Shown here: piece after piece, positions 1 through 9,000 of the stretch | Numbering within the stretch: position 1 is the stretch's first letter | Layout of the letters: every line of letters begins with the position of its first letter | Origin: Rhizobium sp. P40RR-XXII | GTDB lineage: Bacteria; Pseudomonadota; Alphaproteobacteria; Rhizobiales; Rhizobiaceae | Length of the DNA stretch: 64,000 nt | NCBI RefSeq assembly: GCF_012641405.1 | Contig: NZ_JABAII010000009.1 | Coordinates: 161,789 to 225,788, forward strand | Direction: 5' to 3' | Notes under the pieces: model-generated | Databases searched by the model: none | What the model saw: only the letters and a program-made list of their open reading frames with translations | What the model was told of the DNA's origin: nothing | Program-made: the position numbers and the translations under genes

Positions 1-563
1 GTTTCGTCTTCGGCAATCTCGTCGCGATCATGCTGGCGATCTGGTTCGTTCACAGCGCGACGGCGGAAAGGGCCTTCTATCCGATTGCCGTCTTCGTCAA
101 GGCGATCCCGATCATCGCCCTGGCACCGATCCTCGTTTTGATCTTCGGCAACGGCGTCGCCCCGAAGATCATTATCGCCGGCCTCATCTGTTTCTTTCCG
201 ACGCTGGTCAACATGGTCCAGGGTCTTCGCGCGGCCAGTCCGGCCATGCTAGACCTCATGCGGGTGCTTTCGGCCAGCAATTTCGAAATCCTCTGGAAGG
301 TCCGCCTTCCAAGCTCCCTCCCCTTCCTGTTCGCAGCCTTGAAGATCGCGGCGACCAGCAGTGTCATGGGAGCGATCGTCGCCGAATGGATCGGGTCTAG
401 CTTCGGGCTCGGCGCACTGATTATCGAGGCGACCTATAATTTCCGCTCGCCGCTTCTCTACGCGACGGTTGTCATTGCCGCCCTGCTCGCCGTGATCCTC
501 TTTTTCATCGTCTCGATCGCCGAGGCGAAGATGGTCCGCTGGAAACCGGCCGGGCAGCACTGA
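1..563 (+). CDS. ABC transporter permease, NitT/TauT (SsuC) type, 5' truncated by window edge
   Basis: This is the C-terminal part of an inner-membrane permease of the binding-protein-dependent transport family; the reading frame is open from base 3 with no start inside the window. About 187 residues remain, with several hydrophobic segments. The cytoplasmic coupling loop (around MRVLSASNFEILWKVRLPSS) resembles the EAA loop of SsuC/TauC permeases, and the tail EWIGSSFGLGALI is typical of that group. These importers carry small organic anions, sulfonates, pyrimidine precursors or similar solutes; the substrate is not readable here. It ends 27 bases before an FAD oxidoreductase, so it probably supplies the substrate of the operon that follows. 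The ATPase and binding protein presumably lie to the left. Confidence 0.85.
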   Translation, partial: FVFGNLVAIMLAIWFVHSATAERAFYPIAVFVKAIPIIALAPILVLIFGNGVAPKIIIAGLICFFPTLVNMVQGLRAASPAMLDLMRVLSASNFEILWKVRLPSSLPFLFAALKIAATSSVMGAIVAEWIGSSFGLGALIIEATYNFRSPLLYATVVIAALLAVILFFIVSIAEAKMVRWKPAGQH

Positions 564-590
564 GCGCTCAACAACATCAAGGAAACACCA

Positions 591-1949
591 ATGACACAGG
601 TTATTCATCAGCCTGCACGGGATATCTCTGTCGTCGATCGCTCCGATGTGGTGGTGGTCGGCGGCGGCCCGGCCGGGATCGCAGCAGCCGTCTCGGCCGC
701 CAGGAACGGCGCCAGCGTCACACTTCTCGAACGCTATCCCTATGTCGGCGGGCTTGCCGCCGGCGGCATGGTGCTGGTGCTCGACGACATGATCAACGAG
801 CTTGAGATCACCGTGCGCGGCATCTGCTTGGAAATGATCGAGCGTATGAAGGTTTGGGGCCTTTGCGTGACACCGACCGATCGCGACCGCCTGATCGAGT
901 TCAGGGAGACGCCGGAGGCCTGGCAGCGCTGGGCACGCTGGGGTCTCTTCGACTTTCACACCAAGGCGATGCCGCACCCTATCTGCTTTTCGGCAGCGTT
1001 CGATCCCGACGCGTTCAAGCGCGCCGCCTATGACATGATCGGCGAAGCCAGGATCAAGCTTAGAACCCATAGCTGGTTCTCCTCGGCGATCGTCGAGGAT
1101 GGAACGATCAAGGGCGTGATCTGCCAGACGAAGGAAGGCATGCAGGCTATTCTCGGCGATGTCGTCATCGACACGACAGGCGATCTGGACGTGGCGGCCA
1201 GCGCCGGCGCCGCCCATATCGAATCCAATTTCATCCTGACCACGGTTTCGCGCTGGGGTGGCGTCGATACTGAGGCCGCCGAGCGCTTCGAACGGCAGGA
1301 ACCCGAAGCCTTCAAGGCGCTCGATCACGAGGCCAAGCGACTGATCGGCGGCTGCTGGTCCTTCTGGTGGCTAAAGACACCGCTGCCAGGCATCATCTGG
1401 CTGAACTGCCCGCATATGCCGACGCTGAGCGGCCTGAAGGTGGCGGACCTGACAAAAGCCGAGATCGAGGGGCGCTCGCGCATTGCGAAATTGCTCGAAT
1501 TTGCCCGTCAGAAGATGCCCGGCTTTGAGAATGCCTATGTCGTCGATTTCGCGCCGCAGACCGGCGTGCGCCAGACACGGCAGCTGGAAGGCGCCTACGT
1601 GGTCACCAAGGACGATGTCATGTCGCGCCGTCACTTCGCCGATACCGTCTGCCGTGGCCGCGACTACTACACCCCCTATCGCGCAATGCTGCCAAAGGAG
1701 ATCGATCAGCTGATCGTCGCCGGCCGGCATTATTCGGCAACCCCGCAGGCACAGAAATCCAGCCGCGAAATCCCGCCGTGTATGGCGATGGGCGAGGCGG
1801 CGGGCGTTGCGGCAACCGTCGCGCTCAATGCCGGAACGACTGTCCGCAGAGCCGATATCAGTACGATACAGAAGCAGATGCGAGCCCAGGGAGCCGACCC
1901 CGGCGACATCCCATCGGAGAACGCCACATATTTGGAGGCTGCAGAATGA
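591..1949 (+). CDS. FAD-dependent oxidoreductase (FAD_oxidored family)
   Basis: A 452-residue flavoprotein. The dinucleotide-binding motif GGGPAG lies at residues 24-29 after a beta strand (VVVV), followed by an acidic end of the second strand (LLER). A short GGLAAGGMV segment and a C-terminal region with GRHYSATPQAQ and CMAMGEAAG complete a typical FAD_oxidored architecture. Such enzymes are soluble oxidoreductases or dehydrogenases acting on diverse small molecules; the exact reaction cannot be inferred. It begins 27 bases after the permease and its stop overlaps the start of the CoA-transferase by 4 bases (ATGA), so translational coupling is likely. The 7Fe ferredoxin at 7.2-7.5 kb could be its electron partner, which is inference from proximity. 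Confidence 0.85.
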   Translation: MTQVIHQPARDISVVDRSDVVVVGGGPAGIAAAVSAARNGASVTLLERYPYVGGLAAGGMVLVLDDMINELEITVRGICLEMIERMKVWGLCVTPTDRDRLIEFRETPEAWQRWARWGLFDFHTKAMPHPICFSAAFDPDAFKRAAYDMIGEARIKLRTHSWFSSAIVEDGTIKGVICQTKEGMQAILGDVVIDTTGDLDVAASAGAAHIESNFILTTVSRWGGVDTEAAERFERQEPEAFKALDHEAKRLIGGCWSFWWLKTPLPGIIWLNCPHMPTLSGLKVADLTKAEIEGRSRIAKLLEFARQKMPGFENAYVVDFAPQTGVRQTRQLEGAYVVTKDDVMSRRHFADTVCRGRDYYTPYRAMLPKEIDQLIVAGRHYSATPQAQKSSREIPPCMAMGEAAGVAATVALNAGTTVRRADISTIQKQMRAQGADPGDIPSENATYLEAAE

Positions 1950-3103
1950 TGCCTTTGCCACTCGACGGAATCCGCGTGATCGATTTCACGCAAGTCATGC
2001 TTGGACCCTCCTGCACGCAGGTTCTGGCTGATTACGGCGCCGAGGTGATCAAGATCGAAAAGGTGAAGATCGGCGATCTGTCGCGCTGGTCGCTCGGCTC
2101 CGATCCTGATGGGCTGAACAATCCCGTCTTCTGCTCGCTGAACCGCAACAAGAAGAGCCTGGCACTAGATCTCAAAGATCCGGCGGCACAAAAATCCGTC
2201 CTGACGCTGCTGGAGACGGCCGACGTGGTCGTCAACAACTTCCGGCCCGGCGTCATGGAGCGCATGGGCTTCGGCTACGAGGACCTGAAGAAGATCAATC
2301 CGCGTCTGATCTACGCCGTCGGCACCGGCTTCGGATTGACCGGCCCCTATCAGCACAAGGGCGGTCAGGATGTGCTTGCACAGGCTGTCTCCGGTGTCAT
2401 GCGCAGAAAGTCCGACAACAGCCATCCGACTTCAATCTATGCCACGCCGCTCGCCGACTATTCGGCCGGCATGCATCTCGTCCAGGGCATCCTGCTTGCC
2501 CTTCTGCAGCGCGACAAAACAGGCGAAGGACAGCAGGTGGCCGTCAGCCTCTACAACTCCATGATCGCCATGCAGATGCAGGAAGGCACGACGCATCTGA
2601 TGCGGCAGAAAGATCTGAACTGGGGCGCATTCCCGCTGACAGGCGTCTTCGAAACCACGGACAGCGCCATCGTCATGGTCGGCGCGTTCAAGCCGAATCC
2701 GCTGCGCGACATCTGTGAGGCACTGGAGATCGAGGACCTGTCGCAATATCCGCACTACAAGGATTTCGACGCGCAGATGGCGCGACGGCCGGAGCTGCAG
2801 GCAATCTTCCGTGAGAATTTCGCCAAGAACCGCACCGCGCACTGGATCGCCCGACTGGAAGGCGTCGATATCCTCTGCGCGCCGGTGCGTTCACTCCCCG
2901 AGGCGCTGAAGGACGAGCAGACGATCATCAACAAGATGATACTTGAGGCAGGCGAGACCGCCGCTGGTCCGATCCGCTTGATCGGTTCGCCGATCGACAT
3001 GTCGGCCGCACCGGTCACCGTGCGGATCGCACCGCCACAGCTCGGCCAGCACAATGAGGAAATTCTGGCCTCGCTTTCCGCGCTGCAGGGAGACGCCGCA
3101 TGA
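1946..3103 (+). CDS. Family III CoA-transferase (CaiB/BaiF)
   Basis: A 385-residue class III CoA-transferase, which moves CoA from one acyl-CoA to a free carboxylic acid. The N-terminus LDGIRVIDFTQVMLGP and the segment NRNKKSLALDLK are characteristic. Asp171 in LADYSAGMHL aligns by context with the catalytic aspartate of formyl-CoA transferase. The ATG at 1946 was chosen over an upstream in-frame start because it sits 8 bases after GGAGG and overlaps the previous stop as ATGA. It ends in another ATGA overlap with the enoyl-CoA hydratase. It likely activates a carboxylic intermediate of the pathway to its CoA thioester. Confidence 0.9.
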   Translation: MMPLPLDGIRVIDFTQVMLGPSCTQVLADYGAEVIKIEKVKIGDLSRWSLGSDPDGLNNPVFCSLNRNKKSLALDLKDPAAQKSVLTLLETADVVVNNFRPGVMERMGFGYEDLKKINPRLIYAVGTGFGLTGPYQHKGGQDVLAQAVSGVMRRKSDNSHPTSIYATPLADYSAGMHLVQGILLALLQRDKTGEGQQVAVSLYNSMIAMQMQEGTTHLMRQKDLNWGAFPLTGVFETTDSAIVMVGAFKPNPLRDICEALEIEDLSQYPHYKDFDAQMARRPELQAIFRENFAKNRTAHWIARLEGVDILCAPVRSLPEALKDEQTIINKMILEAGETAAGPIRLIGSPIDMSAAPVTVRIAPPQLGQHNEEILASLSALQGDAA

Positions 3104-3876
3104 GCGTTTCCTTCACCGTTGAAGACCGCGTCGCCCGCGTTACGCTTGACCGACCCGACCGGATGAATGCGGTTGATGCGGAGACCGAGGCAAGGCTGGA
3201 GTCGGTCTGGACAGAGATCGAGAGGCGCGACGACATCAGCTGCGTCGTCCTGACGGGCTCAGGCGAAAAGGCCTTTTGCGCAGGCGCGGATCTGAAGGGC
3301 GGAAGCGGCAGTTCTGGCGTCGACTACTGGACGGTCGGGCGAGAAAACGGCTTTGGCGGCCTCGCCTTCCGCCGCTCGCTCGACGTGCCCGTCATCGCCC
3401 GGGTAAACGGCTACGCGCTAGGCGGCGGTTTCGAGATGGTGCTCGGCTGCGACATCGTCATTGCTGTGGAAACGGCACAGTTCGGCCTGCCAGAAGCACG
3501 CGTCGGCCGGATGCCGCTCGATGGCGGCATGGTGCTCCTGCAGCGCAAGATTCCGTTCAACCGTGCCATGGCCGTGATGCTGACGGGGCGACAGTTCGGC
3601 GCGCAGGAAATGGCGAGTTTCGGCGTCGTCAACGAAGTCGTGTCGGCTGCCGAACTGGACGCCGCCGTCAATCGCTGGGTCGCCGACATCGTTGGCTGTG
3701 CGCCGCTGTCGTTGCGGGCGATCAAGCAGACGGTCAATCGCACAGCACATCTAAGCCCTGCAGAGGCGCAAGCGTTGCGGACGCCCGCGCTCATCAAGGC
3801 CTTGAAAAGCGAGGATGCCATGGAAGGTGTAGCGGCCTTCCGCGAGAAGCGGGCGCCCGTTTGGCGCGGCAGATAG
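3100..3876 (+). CDS. Enoyl-CoA hydratase/isomerase family protein
   Basis: A 258-residue crotonase-fold enzyme, a normal length for the family. The oxyanion-hole segment AFCAGADLKGG (about residues 58-68) and GYALGGGFEM (104-113) are present. Glu112 and Glu132 are exactly 20 residues apart, matching the spacing of the two catalytic glutamates of crotonase (Glu144 and Glu164 in the rat enzyme). True hydratase activity is therefore plausible rather than only isomerase or decarboxylase chemistry. It is translationally coupled to the CoA-transferase (ATGA) and probably hydrates the unsaturated acyl-CoA that enzyme produces. Confidence 0.9.
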   Translation: MSVSFTVEDRVARVTLDRPDRMNAVDAETEARLESVWTEIERRDDISCVVLTGSGEKAFCAGADLKGGSGSSGVDYWTVGRENGFGGLAFRRSLDVPVIARVNGYALGGGFEMVLGCDIVIAVETAQFGLPEARVGRMPLDGGMVLLQRKIPFNRAMAVMLTGRQFGAQEMASFGVVNEVVSAAELDAAVNRWVADIVGCAPLSLRAIKQTVNRTAHLSPAEAQALRTPALIKALKSEDAMEGVAAFREKRAPVWRGR

Positions 3877-3911
3877 GCATGCTATAGCTTCAAGATTGCC
3901 GAGGGCTTTTC

Positions 3912-4835
3912 ATGCATGCCAGCATTCTGAAGTATTTCGCCGAGGTCGCACGCTCCGGATCGATCCGAAAGGCATCTGAAGAGCTGCATGTGGCAACGTC
4001 CGCCGTCAGCCGCCAAATCAAGAAGCTGGAAGACGAGCTTGGGACACCGCTGTTCGAGCGCTTTTCCGACGGTTTGCGCCTAACTTCTGCCGGCGAAATC
4101 GTGCTGCGCCATACCAAGGAGACGCTGCAGGACTTCGAGGTCATGAAGTCCAATCTCGGCGACCTTCAGGGAAAGAATACGGGCCGCGTCCATATCGCCG
4201 CCCTCGATAGCCTGCTCGTCACGTTTCTTCCTGATTTCATCAAGAGGTTTCATAAGCTGCATCCTGCAGTCGACTTTCGCGTGCGAGCAGGAGCCTACAA
4301 CAATATTTTCCATTTCATGGCGGCTGGCGACATTGATATCGGCATCAGCTTTGATCTTGCAACCCCACATGACTTGAAGCTTGTGGGCTCGATCCGCACA
4401 GCCTTCATGGCCATGGTCGCTCCATCGCACCCCTTAGCGCGGGCGAAATCGGTGACCTTGCCAGAATGCGCCCAGTTTAAGCTTCTTCTGGCGCTCGACA
4501 GCGAAGTCGTCAGTTCGGCGATAGCGGTCGAACTTGCGGGGCTCAATCGAGTGGGGCGAACGTTGGTCGCATCCAACAATCCAATCCTCCTCAAACCATT
4601 AATCATGTCTGGTGACGGCATTGGTTTTTTTACGCCAGTGGGACTCTGGCCGGAAATCCAGACGGGCGAAATCGTTGCCATCCCGATCCGGGACTTCAAG
4701 CTTAGCATGGTGGATATCGGTATTTTCGTGCCGCGCGACCGGCATCTAACTCATGCCAGCCAAGCAGTTATCGAGCAGCTTAATACCGAACTGCGCAGGT
4801 TTGGCGAGGATTTGAGAACCATTGTCAGCAGATGA
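3912..4835 (+). CDS. LysR family transcriptional regulator
   Basis: A 307-residue LysR-type regulator. The N-terminal winged helix-turn-helix covers roughly residues 1-60, with FAEVARSGSIRKASEELHVATSAVSRQIKKLE broken over helix, turn and recognition helix; the effector-binding domain follows. It lies 35 bases after the hydratase and 6 bases before the amidohydrolase, all on the same strand. It is thus embedded in the catabolic cluster instead of being divergent from it, which is less common for LysR regulators. It probably senses a pathway substrate or intermediate. A target promoter could not be identified, because the left end of the operon is outside the window. Confidence 0.9.
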   Translation: MHASILKYFAEVARSGSIRKASEELHVATSAVSRQIKKLEDELGTPLFERFSDGLRLTSAGEIVLRHTKETLQDFEVMKSNLGDLQGKNTGRVHIAALDSLLVTFLPDFIKRFHKLHPAVDFRVRAGAYNNIFHFMAAGDIDIGISFDLATPHDLKLVGSIRTAFMAMVAPSHPLARAKSVTLPECAQFKLLLALDSEVVSSAIAVELAGLNRVGRTLVASNNPILLKPLIMSGDGIGFFTPVGLWPEIQTGEIVAIPIRDFKLSMVDIGIFVPRDRHLTHASQAVIEQLNTELRRFGEDLRTIVSR

Positions 4836-4841
4836 GAAAGC

Positions 4842-6239
4842 ATGAAAAAGATCCGCCTGCTAAAATGTCCTGGTTATGGCCCGGCCACGCGCTTCGACAC
4901 ATTGACAGACCTACCATTGCAATTCGACGCTGCGACCGCGCGGCCCGGCGATCTGATCATGCCGTCACCTGTCAATGCTCACGATCATGGCTACGGCATC
5001 CGCACCCTTGATTTCGGCGCGACCGACGACGCACTGGAAGCTTGGATACCGGGCCTCAGACTGCGGCCGCGAACGGATGCCTACCTCGAAGCGCTCGTCG
5101 CCTTCGGCCGGCTTGCCAGAACCGGCGTCGGCGCGACCATGCATTGCCACAACTCCCTCAACGTTGATCGTCTGGTCGAGGAAGCAAGCGCCGTTATGCG
5201 GGCAGCAGGTGATGTCGGCATTCGGCTTGGCCTCTCCTGCCCACTGCTCGACAACGATGCCTGGGCCTATGACGGCGGCCCGCGGCGATTGCGCCCATTC
5301 CTCTCCGAAGGTGATTGGAATGCACTTGCCGGAACGATTCCGAACTATGCTCCCATTCACACACAGCTTGTTGCCGTCGAGGCTGTCGCCGCCGCAAATA
5401 CCAATCCCCTCATCGATGTGCAGTATGGCCCGATCGGGCCGCAATGGTGTTCGAATGGGCTTCTGGAGGCGATTGCTGAGGCTTCCGCGCTGCGTGGCCG
5501 GCGCATCCATATGCACTTGCTCGAAAGCCCGCGGCAACGCTTCTGGCTCGATCGGCGTTTTCCCGAGGGCATCGTCACCTATCTCGACAAAATCGGCTTC
5601 CTGTCGTCGCGGCTCGCCATTGCCCACGGCGTCCAATTGCGCCCCGATGAACTCGAATTGCTTGCTGAGCGGGGCGTGCAGCTCGTTAGCAATCCCTCAG
5701 CCAATCTCCGCCTCCGCTCAGGCGTCGCCCCGATCACCTCCACGTTAGAGATCGGCGGCCCCGCCTTCGCCATTGGTCTTGACGGCACCGGATTGGATGA
5801 CGATCAGGACCTCTGGCGGGAGATGCGGCTCCTCTATCTCCTGCAGGGCGGTCGCGGCCTGACGCGACGGCTGACGGCGCAGAATGTGTTCGATGCCGTC
5901 ATCCGCGTCGGCGGCCAAGTGATCAATGCATACGAAGCCGAAGATTTCACCATCATCGACTATGAGGGCTTGATCACCGAAGCACTGTTCGACGACGCCG
6001 ACGAAGCGGAAATCCTGTTGACCCGCATGAGCGCCAAATATGCCAAGGGGCTTGTCATTGCGGGCCGAGAGGTCATGCACCAAGGAAAACTGACAGGCAT
6101 CGACTTTGACGCAGCCTTGTGCGAACTCCTGGCCCAGGCCAGAGCCGATCTGACAAGGCTTGAGAAGCAACGTCCTCTTGTTCGAGCTTTGTCCGAGGCC
6201 ACGCGTGACTATTATGCGACCTGGCCGGGGATCTTATGA
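4842..6239 (+). CDS. Amidohydrolase family protein (cytosine-deaminase-like)
   Basis: A 465-residue metal-dependent hydrolase. The HxH metal motif is His47-Asp-His49 in VNAHDHG, a later histidine is in HMHLLES, another in AIAHGVQL, and the conserved aspartate is in FAIGLDGTGLDDDQD. This order (HxH, His, His, Asp) is that of amidohydrolase-superfamily deaminases and ring-opening hydrolases. The final 60 residues look like the composite beta domain and a helical tail. It starts 6 bases after the LysR gene and ends 18 bases before the convergent DapA-type gene. It suggests that the pathway substrate contains an amide, amidine or aminated ring. The substrate is unknown. Confidence 0.85.
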   Translation: MKKIRLLKCPGYGPATRFDTLTDLPLQFDAATARPGDLIMPSPVNAHDHGYGIRTLDFGATDDALEAWIPGLRLRPRTDAYLEALVAFGRLARTGVGATMHCHNSLNVDRLVEEASAVMRAAGDVGIRLGLSCPLLDNDAWAYDGGPRRLRPFLSEGDWNALAGTIPNYAPIHTQLVAVEAVAAANTNPLIDVQYGPIGPQWCSNGLLEAIAEASALRGRRIHMHLLESPRQRFWLDRRFPEGIVTYLDKIGFLSSRLAIAHGVQLRPDELELLAERGVQLVSNPSANLRLRSGVAPITSTLEIGGPAFAIGLDGTGLDDDQDLWREMRLLYLLQGGRGLTRRLTAQNVFDAVIRVGGQVINAYEAEDFTIIDYEGLITEALFDDADEAEILLTRMSAKYAKGLVIAGREVMHQGKLTGIDFDAALCELLAQARADLTRLEKQRPLVRALSEATRDYYATWPGIL

Positions 6240-6257
6240 TTTCGAGCCCGGCGGAGA

Positions 6258-7148
6258 TCATGCGTCGACTACCGCGACGAGTCGCAACGCATCGAGGCTA
6301 TCGAGCCTTTTCCTGTCAGTAATCGGCAATTGAGGCGGCAACACCCTGGTCCAGACCGGATTTCCGCTGCGCTTGCCAACGAGGTACTTGACCCCCGGAA
6401 TAAGGGGATGAGCGGCGATGTTCTGCCGCAGACGACGCACCTGATCCAGCAGCTGGGCATTCTCCTGATCGTGCCATAGTTGTTGCGACGAGGGAGGGTC
6501 GATATTGACCGTCGCTGAGATGCAGCCCGCATAGCCATCGCGACCGGCATCGGCAAGCGCCGCCTCGCTGCTCGGGAAGACGCCGAAGCCGGCGATCTTG
6601 GCGAGCTCACGCGCATAGGCAAGATTGCCGGAACTATCCTTCGCCCCAAGAATCCGCTTTGGAAAAGCCTGCGAAAGCCGCGCTGACAAGGCGGGTGAAA
6701 ACTCGATGCCGGTCAATTGCGGGAAGTTATAGAGGTAGATCGCGATCGGCGTCTCCGCCGTCCTTGCTACAAGCTCGGCAAACCACGCAAACAAGCCGTC
6801 TTCCTCAACAGGCTTGTAGTAATAGGGCGGCAGCACGAGCGCTGCCGCAAAACCAAGATCGAAGGCACGGCGCGTCAATGCAACCGTCGTTTCCAGATCC
6901 GGCGTGCCGGTCCCGACCATCAGCCTGCTGCCATCCAATTCCCGCGCTGCGGTCATCATGAGAGCGCTGCGCTGGGTGGCGGAAAGAGAGTTGGCCTCAC
7001 CCGTCGTTCCTAGCACGTTCAGGAAATCGCAGCCATTATCAAGGCACCAGCGAGCGTGTTCGATGAAGGCGGCATCATCGATGTCGCCATGATAGTCGAA
7101 GGGCGTGGGCAGGGCGGCGATCACGCCGGAAATCCGGGTCTGCGTCAC
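6258..7148 (-). CDS. Dihydrodipicolinate synthase (DapA) family lyase
   Basis: A 296-residue class I aldolase-type enzyme. The Schiff-base lysine is Lys170 in ILGAKDSSGN, the conserved tyrosine is Tyr140 in YLYNFP, and GTTGE at residues 47-51 is the carboxylate-binding loop. In place of the usual biosynthetic context it stands in a catabolic cluster, so it is more likely a hydratase-aldolase or a lyase acting on a 2-oxo acid than the lysine-pathway enzyme. It is downstream of the ferredoxin on the minus strand (21-base gap) and converges on the amidohydrolase. Confidence 0.88.
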   Translation of the reverse strand: MTQTRISGVIAALPTPFDYHGDIDDAAFIEHARWCLDNGCDFLNVLGTTGEANSLSATQRSALMMTAARELDGSRLMVGTGTPDLETTVALTRRAFDLGFAAALVLPPYYYKPVEEDGLFAWFAELVARTAETPIAIYLYNFPQLTGIEFSPALSARLSQAFPKRILGAKDSSGNLAYARELAKIAGFGVFPSSEAALADAGRDGYAGCISATVNIDPPSSQQLWHDQENAQLLDQVRRLRQNIAAHPLIPGVKYLVGKRSGNPVWTRVLPPQLPITDRKRLDSLDALRLVAVVDA

Positions 7149-7169
7149 GAAAAGGCTCCTCCCATTTTA

Positions 7170-7511
7170 TCAGATTCTGCGTTCCATCGGGCTACGATAG
7201 GCTGCCACGAAAGGATGATCGAGGCTGGTGACGCGGCTCTTGTCCCAACCGCCGGGGGCGCCCCATCCGGTGACGTCATTGGCAAAGAAATCGCGATTGA
7301 CCTCGCGCAGGAACAGCCGCTCCGTTGGCATTTCCTCGTCCCACAAGATTGCGTCAACTGGGCAAACAGAAAGGCAGAGCCCGCAATTGATGCATTCCTC
7401 CGGCTGAATGTAGAACATCCTTCCGCCCTCATAGATGCAATCGACCGGACAGGCGACCGTGCAGGCCCCATCCTTCGTATCGATGCAGGGTTCAGTAATT
7501 ACGTAAGCCAT
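7170..7511 (-). CDS. 7Fe ferredoxin (3Fe-4S plus 4Fe-4S)
   Basis: A 113-residue ferredoxin. Cysteines fall at residues 9, 17, 21, 25, 40, 43, 46 and 50. The spacing matches Azotobacter-type 7Fe ferredoxin I: Cys9, 17 and 50 for a 3Fe-4S cluster, Cys21, 40, 43 and 46 for a 4Fe-4S cluster, and Cys25 free. The tail after residue 65 is an accessory extension. It is the first gene of a two-gene minus-strand unit with the DapA-like lyase. It probably carries electrons for a redox step of this pathway, possibly the FAD enzyme at 591-1949; that link is inference. Confidence 0.92.
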   Translation of the reverse strand: MAYVITEPCIDTKDGACTVACPVDCIYEGGRMFYIQPEECINCGLCLSVCPVDAILWDEEMPTERLFLREVNRDFFANDVTGWGAPGGWDKSRVTSLDHPFVAAYRSPMERRI

Positions 7512-7839
7512 GTCCTTCGCCTCACGGCGCTCTGAACGGCGCCTTTAGCAAACTATGACAAACTAGAGCGTTCTTAAGAAGCGCCGATTTTCGGCTCTTT
7601 CCTTGCCGAAACGGCAATGCTCGGGCCAAGCGAGCGGTTCGCAATACAGATGGCGTAGGTCTTTCAGCCGGCATGCAGTAGCTGCTTGCTGGTCTACTCA
7701 TCCGCTGCAATATCACGCGACAATCGCCTTTCTTTCGCAAGAAAGAGACGATGGGGAGCGGGAAAGTCGTGAAGCAGCTCGTGGGCGATGTCTCGTTGTT
7801 TCTTGGAGGCCTGAGCAAGGCGCTTGTTTTTGACGTCAG

Positions 7840-7965
7840 GCCGTTGCGCCGGTTACGGCTGCGCCATTGCGCGGACGCGATTAATCTGAAGGGAAAGGCT
7901 GAGCATTTCCAATGCGGGGGAGCGAAGAGATTTCGGAGTGCGGAAAAGATCGATGTGAAACGCAC
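7840..7965 (-). mobile_element. IS6-family transposase C-terminal remnant
   Basis: A short minus-strand reading frame gives RFTSIFSALRNLFAPPHW, which closely matches the C-terminal segment RFISVFSTVRNLFVPPHE of the IS6-type remnant at 57.2-57.7 kb and the ending of IS6-family transposases generally. Nothing upstream of it resembles the rest of a transposase, so only the tail survives. The flanks 7512-7840 and 7966-8060 hold no recognisable gene. Confidence 0.55.
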
Positions 7966-8060
7966 AGGTCAGGTATCCGCAATTTTAGGCTCTTGAACAG
8001 TTTCGAACCATCGATCCGGCCTCCCACTCTGCAATTATGATGCGCAAAAGTCTGAACACT

Positions 8061-8803
8061 TTAGTTTCCACCGCAGGTCGCCGCATCTGAACATCCTGCG
8101 GGCCGCATCGCAGATTTCAAAACCTGCATCGTCAGCGCGTTTTCGATTGCGGCTCCGGAAGCGGTATTATCGAACACGCACCAACCGTCCGGCGCCAAAA
8201 GTTTCGAGAACGATCGGATCTCCTCATCTGCGTAGCTCGAGTAGTAGATTTTCGGTTTACCGTGGAGACGAACGTATCGCGGCACCGTGTCGAAATCCTC
8301 CGCCGGCCACACCGGCGCAGGATCGGCGAGAACCCGGTCGATCGCAAAGCTTTTGATCAGATCCAATGCCTCGGCCGATGCCCAGCTCTTATGCCTTACC
8401 TCGATCACGATCGGTCCCTTATCGGCGCTCCTCATCGCCTGGAACGTCGTTTCGAACGCATCAGTGTCGAACGCCAGCGACGGTGGCAGCTGGCAGAGCA
8501 GCGGACCGCGTTTTTCTCCAAGGGGCGCGATCTCATCGAGAAATGTGTGGAACGGCTGGGCGATCCTTTCATCGCTCGAGTATGGGTAATCTCTTTGGGG
8601 ATCTTTACCGCGAACCGGAAGTTCTCGGGAACCGTTTCGGCCCAGCGTGCGAAAGTTGATGTTCTGTGATGGCGGTGAAAGGTGGAATTGATCTCGACGC
8701 CATCGAACACCGAAGCGTATCGAGTCAAACCGCTTCCCTCCTGTGCAAACCGGCCGGCCACTTTTTTGGGAATGGACCAGGCCGCAGTGGCAATGATCGG
8801 CAA
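8061..8803 (-). pseudogene. DUF72 (YecE-like) protein, frameshifted
   Basis: The two halves of a DUF72 protein lie in different minus-strand frames. The N-terminal half from 8803 reads IIATAAWSIPKKVAGRF, then FDGVEINSTF and FRFAVKIPKEITHTRAM. The C-terminal half in the next frame continues with FLDEIAPLGEKRGPLL, QLPPSLAFD, VIEVRHKSW and YVRLHGKPKIYYSSY. The switch occurs near 8570-8585, where a one-base change would rejoin them. Family members are TIM-barrel-like proteins of about 240-300 residues without a firmly established reaction. With IS and alginate-export debris on both sides, real decay is plausible, but a sequencing error would look the same. Confidence 0.75.
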
Positions 8804-9000
8804 ATCGACTTCCTCCGAGCTTTTGGGCGCTCGAACGAAACGAGGGAGCCAATGGCAGAGTTCCCGCTGCCATTACGCAACGTCCGAAACCAGGCTTATC
8901 TTGGTCAGACAAAGTGCTGTTTTGCGGCATGCCTTGGCGAGATCGGGAAAATTGCACTCATCTTATACAGGCCTAACGTTGGCTGCGGCGTAAGGTGCTG

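Noticed and set aside
249..1328. Long minus-strand open frame opposite the FAD oxidoreductase
   Set aside because: His/Asp/Arg-rich composition typical of antisense frames of GC-rich genes; the plus-strand protein has clear family motifs.
1778..1945. N-terminal extension of the CoA-transferase
   Set aside because: It overlaps the FAD oxidoreductase, has no ribosome site and is not family-like; the ATGA start at 1946 is better.
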